Part shown: piece by piece, positions 23,271-27,718 of the stretch
Layout: every line of letters begins with the position of its first letter
Position numbering within the stretch: position 1 is the stretch's first letter
Virus record (IMG/VR): IMGVR_UViG_3300009703_001909
Location: 1-27,718 of that record
Origin: a virus
Direction: 5' to 3' (one strand)
Length of the DNA: 27,718 nt
Notes under the pieces: model-generated
The model's database searches: none
Told to the model about the DNA's origin: nothing
Seen by the model: only the letters and a program-made list of their open reading frames with translations
Translations under genes and position numbers: made by a program

Positions 23271-23320
23271 TCAGTGAGAAGTAAGAAAACATTCTCTAAT
23301 TAAAGAAAAGGAGAAAAACT

Positions 23321-25327
23321 ATGGCATTTTTAGTCTCTCCCGGCGTTCATGTTCGTGAATTTGATGCGTCAACAAGCATACCAGTAATAGGTACATCTAC
23401 TGGTGCAATTGCTGGACCTTTTGAAAGAGGCCCCGTAAGTTCTGTTGTTGCTATCTCTTCCGAAGAAGAACTAGTAGAAGTATTTGGAAAACCTCAAGGT
23501 GATAACTTTGAATTTTGGTTTTCCGCTGCGAACTTCCTTCAATATAGTAATTCATTGAGGGTAGTCCGTGCTGAATCAGCGGTGGTTAATGCGGTCTCCA
23601 CTGGTACAGCTATTCTAATACGGGATAATGATCATTATGAAGCATCTTTCTCAGCGGGTGAAGCATCCGTTGGAGAGTGGGCTTCACGAACCGCTGGTAC
23701 ATGGGGTAACTCTCTTGCAGTTTCCATGTGTCCTAGTGCAAACGCATATGAACAAAATCTAACAGACCTAGTTAATGATGCTAGTGCTGCCGCAGGCGAC
23801 ACTACAATTACACTGGATGCTGGTGCTGCAACAAGTGTTGTAGTTGGTGATTTAATTTCTTTCTCAAGTGCCAATGCATCTTCTGATGCTACTGCATTTG
23901 CGGATCTTGCTGGACATGAAGGTATTGAATACGAAGTTGTTTCAATTTCTTCGCATGTCTACACAATTCGTAAGAAAGACGATCCTAATGGTGCTGGACT
24001 AGCTGCTGCGGTTGCAGATGACAGCTTCATCCGTCGCCGTTGGAGGTTCCATGATCTATTTGATGCTGCGCCTGGTACATCACAGTGGGCGACTGATAAT
24101 GGTCGTGGTGCTAATGATGAAATGCACGTTGTTGTTTATGACAAAACTGGTGATATCACTGGTGCCGACAACGATGTTGCTGGACAACGCCAAACTTCAG
24201 TAATTGAAAAGTTTGCTAATCTTTCCAAGAACCCGAAAGCAAAGACTGCTCAGGGTGGTTCTAACTACTATCCTGATGTTATTTTCCGTTCATCTTCTTG
24301 GGTTTACTGGATGGATCATAATAGTTCTGGTTCCAATTGGGGAACAGATGTAACTGCTGCTTATACAGCGGTGAATACACCAACTTATACCGCTCTTGCT
24401 GGTGGAACAGACGATTATGCTGTTACTGCTGGAGAGTTGGAAGATGGTTATGATTATTTTGATGATAAAGAAAATCTAACAATTGACTTAGTAATCGGTG
24501 GACCAAGTTCTGCTGTTGCTAATACAGCTGCTGGTCAGGACACACACGTTACCATGATTACAGACCTTGTTGAAAAACGTAAGGACTGTGTTGGTTTCGT
24601 ATCTCCTTATCGTGCAGCTACAGTCAATGTGACTTCTCGTATTACTCAAGCTAGGAATGTAAAAGAGGCATTTGATTTGTGTCCTTCCAGTTCTTACATG
24701 GTATACGATAGTGGTTATAAATACATGTTCGATAAGTATAACGATGTATTCCGTTATGTACCTTTAAATGGTGATATTGCAGGTCTATGTGCAAATACAG
24801 ATAATGTTGCTGCTACATGGTTCTCGCCTGCGGGTTCCGCTCGAGGTGCAGTTCGTGGTGCAGTTAAACTTTCGTTTAACCCAAGTCAATCTCAACGTGA
24901 TACTCTCTATGGTGCGAGAATTAACCCTGTTGTTAACTTCTCGGGCGAAGGAGTTCTTCTCTTTGGTGATAAGACTGCTCTTACAAAATCGAGTGCTTTC
25001 AATCGGATTAACGTCCGTAGATTGTTCTTGCATGTTGAACGAGTTATTGCGGAAGCAGCTCGTGCATCATTGTTTGAGTTCAACGATGGTTTCACACGGA
25101 ATCAATTTGTACAACTTGTAGAACCTTTCTTACGAGATGTTCAAGCTGGTCGAGGTATTGATGATTATAGTGTTGTCTGTGATACTTCAAATAATACAGC
25201 ACAGGTAATCAACAGTAATGAGTTCCGTGGTGATATCTACATTCGTCCTGCTTATTCAATTAATTTTATCAGTCTGACATTCACTGCTGTTCGCAACGGT
25301 GTATCGTTCAGCGAAGTAGGAGGGTAA
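23321..25327 (+). CDS. 18: gp18 contractile tail sheath protein
   Basis: The sheath surrounds the tube and contracts to drive injection. The N-terminus MAFLVSPGVHVREFDAST and the following IPVIGTSTGAIAGPFERGPV are diagnostic of T4-like gp18. The C-terminal part has NPVVNFSGEGVLLFGDKT, then INVRRLFLHVERVIAEAARA and FRGDIYIRPAYSINFISLTF, the conserved assembly domain. At 668 aa it is near the T4 length (659). The middle (about residues 140-400), rich in Ala, Gly and Asp, is the surface-exposed variable part. It has its own late promoter and a strong AAGGAG, fitting a major virion protein. Confidence 0.97.
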   Translation: MAFLVSPGVHVREFDASTSIPVIGTSTGAIAGPFERGPVSSVVAISSEEELVEVFGKPQGDNFEFWFSAANFLQYSNSLRVVRAESAVVNAVSTGTAILIRDNDHYEASFSAGEASVGEWASRTAGTWGNSLAVSMCPSANAYEQNLTDLVNDASAAAGDTTITLDAGAATSVVVGDLISFSSANASSDATAFADLAGHEGIEYEVVSISSHVYTIRKKDDPNGAGLAAAVADDSFIRRRWRFHDLFDAAPGTSQWATDNGRGANDEMHVVVYDKTGDITGADNDVAGQRQTSVIEKFANLSKNPKAKTAQGGSNYYPDVIFRSSSWVYWMDHNSSGSNWGTDVTAAYTAVNTPTYTALAGGTDDYAVTAGELEDGYDYFDDKENLTIDLVIGGPSSAVANTAAGQDTHVTMITDLVEKRKDCVGFVSPYRAATVNVTSRITQARNVKEAFDLCPSSSYMVYDSGYKYMFDKYNDVFRYVPLNGDIAGLCANTDNVAATWFSPAGSARGAVRGAVKLSFNPSQSQRDTLYGARINPVVNFSGEGVLLFGDKTALTKSSAFNRINVRRLFLHVERVIAEAARASLFEFNDGFTRNQFVQLVEPFLRDVQAGRGIDDYSVVCDTSNNTAQVINSNEFRGDIYIRPAYSINFISLTFTAVRNGVSFSEVGG

Positions 25328-25332
25328 TAACA

Positions 25333-25983
25333 ATGGCACTTATAGATAAATTTAAAGCCTCAATGAAACACGGTGGAGCAAGGAATAATCAGTTTCAAGT
25401 TACTCTTGCACTACCGAAAGGTTTGACAAACATGGGAGCGTCAACGGAGTCTCAAATTGGAGGAGGCGACGGCGACAGCGCTATTATTAAAGCTTCCTGG
25501 CATTGCCGAGCAACTAACTTGCCTGGACAGACACTAACAGAAATTCCAGTGTCTTTTCGTGGTAGGACAGTTTACCTCGCTGGTGACAGGACATTCGATG
25601 ATGCTTGGACAACCACTTTCTTTAATGATGCCGACTTTAAAGTACGCACCATGATAGAACGGTGGATGAACGGTATTAATGATTTGTCGGAAGCTGTCGG
25701 AGAAGTTGATCCGGCACAATATCAAACAAATTTACATGTTCATCATCTTAGTTCTACAAATAAGGTTCTCAAAGCATATAGGTTTGTATCTGCATGGCCA
25801 ACATCGATCTCGCAGATTGATCTTGCAGCAGAACAAGCTGATGCAATTGAGACTTTTGATGTAACTTGGAGATACATGCACTTTGTTACTTCTGGAGTTG
25901 GAGCGGAAAAAATTCCCGTCACTGAAGGTTATGGTAGTAATGGCCAGGTGATAAAGGATAATCCAAACTCTAACTTTGCGTAA
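25333..25983 (+). CDS. 19: gp19 tail tube protein
   Basis: The tube forms the channel for DNA. The protein of 216 aa has the pattern MALIDKFKASMKHGGARNNQ, HCRATNLPGQTLTEIPVSFR, GRTVYLAGDRTFDDAWTTTF, RTMIERWMNGIND and AYRFVSAWPTSISQIDL, all typical for T4-like tube proteins. It is longer than T4 gp19 (163 aa), as usual in marine relatives. It starts 5 bp behind gp18 and should share its late transcript. Confidence 0.96.
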   Translation: MALIDKFKASMKHGGARNNQFQVTLALPKGLTNMGASTESQIGGGDGDSAIIKASWHCRATNLPGQTLTEIPVSFRGRTVYLAGDRTFDDAWTTTFFNDADFKVRTMIERWMNGINDLSEAVGEVDPAQYQTNLHVHHLSSTNKVLKAYRFVSAWPTSISQIDLAAEQADAIETFDVTWRYMHFVTSGVGAEKIPVTEGYGSNGQVIKDNPNSNFA

Positions 25984-26008
25984 TGTTTCTGATATGAGAC
26001 TTATAAAA

Positions 26009-26024
26009 CCTACTAAATAGTAGG
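26009..26024 (+). repeat. Short perfect inverted repeat in the gp19-gp20 gap
   Basis: CCTACTAAATAGTAGG is a perfect palindrome (six pairs with a four-base loop, or seven with two). It lies 23 bp before gp20, right after TATAAAAC (26002-26009), an imperfect late promoter core. There is no T-tract behind it, so it is not a standard terminator. AAATAGTAGGAA is shared with the gp13 promoter region. Confidence 0.5.
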
Positions 26025-26047
26025 AACAAAAGCATATTGGAGATATT

Positions 26048-27718
26048 ATGGCGGAACTGTTCGGTTTCAAAATAGAGCGATCAAAGGGAAATGATGGAGT
26101 AGTAGAACCTAGTTTTACTGCTCCATCACCCGATGATGGAACCATTGACGTAGCCGGTGGTGGATTTTGGGGGCAAGTATTAGATACTGATGGTCGAGAG
26201 AAAACTGATATCGATCTCATTCGTAGGTATCGAAACATTGCCCAACAGTCAGAATGTGATGCGGCGATTGAAGACATTGTAAATGAGGGTATCGTTGCAA
26301 ATGAACGAGATCAATCAGTTGAAATTGTTCTAGAACGACTCAAGTATCCAGAAAAAATCAAACGAAAAATTAGAGAAGAATTCAAAGAAGTCTTACGTCT
26401 TCTAGACTTTGATAAAAGAGGACACGATATTTTTAGGCGTTGGTATGTTGATGGTAGAGTATTCTATCATAAAGTAATCGACACTAAACAACCTCGTAAG
26501 GGTATTACTGAATTAAGGTATATTGACCCTGTAAAGATACGCAAAGTACGAGAGGTTGTCAAGGATAAAGATAAAAAAACTGGTGTGGAATTTGTGGTTA
26601 AAACCCATAATTATTATGTCTTTAATGATAAAGGTATAGGTTCCACTTCAAGTTCATCGACACCAAGTCAAGGACTAAAGATTGCAGAAGATGCTGTGGT
26701 ATATGTGCCTTCTGGTACAATAGATCAGAACACAGGCAAAGTACTTTCCTATCTACAAAAAGCAATTAAACCAGTTAATCAATTAAGGATGATAGAAGAT
26801 GCATTGGTTATCTATCGCATATCTAGGGCTCCTGAGCGTAGGATCTTTTATATTGATGTTGGCAATCTACCTAAAATAAAGGCAGAACAATATCTAAAGG
26901 ATGTGATGAATCGTTATCGTAACAAGTTGGTGTATGATGCAACAACAGGTGAAATACGAGATGAACGTAATCATATGAGTATGTTAGAAGATTTCTGGCT
27001 CCCACGAAGAGAAGGTGGTAGAGGTACAGAAATTACTACGTTGCCTGGTGGACAAAACTTAGGGGAAATAGATGATATCGTTTATTTCCAACGGAAATTA
27101 TATCGTTCACTTAACGTCCCGATTTCAAGACTTGAAGCAGAAAATGGTTTTGCTCTTGGTCGTGCAACAGAAATTACCCGTGATGAACTTAAATTCACAA
27201 AATTCGTACAAAGGATTCGGAAAAAGTTTACACCTTTGTTTACAGACATACTTAAAACACAACTCTTACTTAAAGGAATAATTGCGCCAGATGATTGGGA
27301 TCAAATGAAAGAACACATTCAATTTGATTTCCTTGCAGATGGACACTTCTCAGAGTTGAAAGATGCAGAATTGTTGAATGATAGAATTCAAACACTTGAT
27401 AGTATCCAATCCTATATCGGAACATTCTTTAGTAAAGAGTATGTACTCAAAAATGTTCTACGCATGAATGATGCTGAAATTGATGAGATGCGTGGACAGA
27501 TTAAATCTGAAATGGAAATGGATAATGATGACGGTGGTATGGATGTCCCAGATGGTGGTGATGGTATCACACGTTATCCACAGGATGGTGATGGTGGAAT
27601 TATCGAACCATCACAAATGCCCGATTATGTTGAAACTGATCCTAATAACGATGCTAAGACAGGAAGTCGGGATAAATATGTTAACTATAAACAAAAAGAC
27701 TTAGGTCGGCGTGACGAT
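26048..27718 (+). CDS. 20: gp20 portal protein (cut by window end)
   Basis: The portal dodecamer sits at one head vertex and serves for DNA entry and exit. ATG 26048 opens a frame of 557 codons that is still open at the last base. Landmarks are FWGQVLDTDGREKTDIDLIR, RRYRNIAQQSECDAAIEDIV, RISRAPERRIFYIDVGNLPK, YRNKLVYDATTGEI and FALGRATEITRDELKFTKFV, all conserved in T4-like gp20 and used in gp20 marker studies. The visible C-terminus is acidic and repetitive (clusters of Asp and Gly in DDGGMDVPDGGDGI). An AT-rich 64-bp gap separates it from gp19. Confidence 0.96.
   Translation, partial: MAELFGFKIERSKGNDGVVEPSFTAPSPDDGTIDVAGGGFWGQVLDTDGREKTDIDLIRRYRNIAQQSECDAAIEDIVNEGIVANERDQSVEIVLERLKYPEKIKRKIREEFKEVLRLLDFDKRGHDIFRRWYVDGRVFYHKVIDTKQPRKGITELRYIDPVKIRKVREVVKDKDKKTGVEFVVKTHNYYVFNDKGIGSTSSSSTPSQGLKIAEDAVVYVPSGTIDQNTGKVLSYLQKAIKPVNQLRMIEDALVIYRISRAPERRIFYIDVGNLPKIKAEQYLKDVMNRYRNKLVYDATTGEIRDERNHMSMLEDFWLPRREGGRGTEITTLPGGQNLGEIDDIVYFQRKLYRSLNVPISRLEAENGFALGRATEITRDELKFTKFVQRIRKKFTPLFTDILKTQLLLKGIIAPDDWDQMKEHIQFDFLADGHFSELKDAELLNDRIQTLDSIQSYIGTFFSKEYVLKNVLRMNDAEIDEMRGQIKSEMEMDNDDGGMDVPDGGDGITRYPQDGDGGIIEPSQMPDYVETDPNNDAKTGSRDKYVNYKQKDLGRRDD

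Noticed and set aside
26009-26024. Palindrome before gp20 as a Rho-independent terminator
   Set aside because: The stem is short and half AT, and no T-run follows; the next bases are AACAAAAG.
1-27718. tRNA genes, CRISPR arrays, insertion sequences
   Set aside because: Looked for by eye on both strands; no cloverleaf, spaced direct repeats or transposase motif was noticed. The window is nearly fully coding.

Overview
The window is a piece of the late region of a T4-like (contractile-tailed) marine bacteriophage. The right half carries, in T4 order and on the + strand, gp13 and gp14 (neck), gp15 (tail sheath stabiliser), gp16 and gp17 (terminase), gp18 (sheath), gp19 (tube) and gp20 (portal, cut by the window end). 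Four exact T4-type late promoter cores (TATAAATA, each preceded by T) sit in front of the 98-aa gene, gp13, gp18 and the minus-strand cassette next to gp18. The DNA is AT-rich and almost without gaps: genes abut or overlap by a few bases, and no gene-free stretch exceeds about 120 bp. The style resembles T4-like cyanophages and pelagiphages. The transport genes point to a heterotrophic proteobacterial host rather than a cyanobacterium, but that is inference.

Layout. (1) 2-85: the tail end of an unidentified gene. (2) 91-11930, + strand: a tightly packed accessory run: NodU-type carbamoyltransferase; a radical SAM/SPASM-like protein split between two frames; two tandem SGNH hydrolases; a glycosyltransferase; a methyltransferase-like protein; an Asp/Asn beta-hydroxylase-like oxygenase; a 436-aa unknown; an intact radical SAM protein; a second glycosyltransferase; a transglutaminase-like cysteine protease; and two PP-loop (asparagine-synthetase-like) ATPases. 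Four of these families occur twice. (3) 11915-12929, + strand: a late-promoter-driven 98-aa unknown, then an APS-kinase-like protein and an HxGH nucleotidylyltransferase in overlapping frames. (4) 12880-15816, - strand: two Stf0-like sulfotransferases, a TctC-type periplasmic binding protein with a signal peptide, and an APH-like kinase lacking its N-lobe. (5) 15833-16330: a GNAT acetyltransferase. (6) 16352-21057: gp13 to gp17. (7) 21039-23203, - strand: a TctA-TctB fused permease and a small HNH-like zinc protein, lodged between gp17 and gp18. (8) 23321 to the end: gp18, gp19, gp20.

How the parts may work together. TctC plus the TctAB fusion contain all three parts of a tripartite tricarboxylate transporter (TTT), split over two minus-strand insertions about 6.5 kb apart; this would let the phage alter organic-acid (or related anion) uptake by its host, apparently at late times. 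APS kinase, nucleotidylyltransferase and two sulfotransferases look like a small sulfate-activation and transfer module. The 91-11930 run combines carbamoyl, glycosyl, methyl, hydroxyl and ester chemistry with radical SAM and carboxylate-activating enzymes. It is best read as a system that builds or decorates a glycan, peptide or virion protein. The product cannot be deduced from sequence alone. The protease/PP-loop block is reminiscent of the McjB/McjC pair of lasso-peptide pathways.
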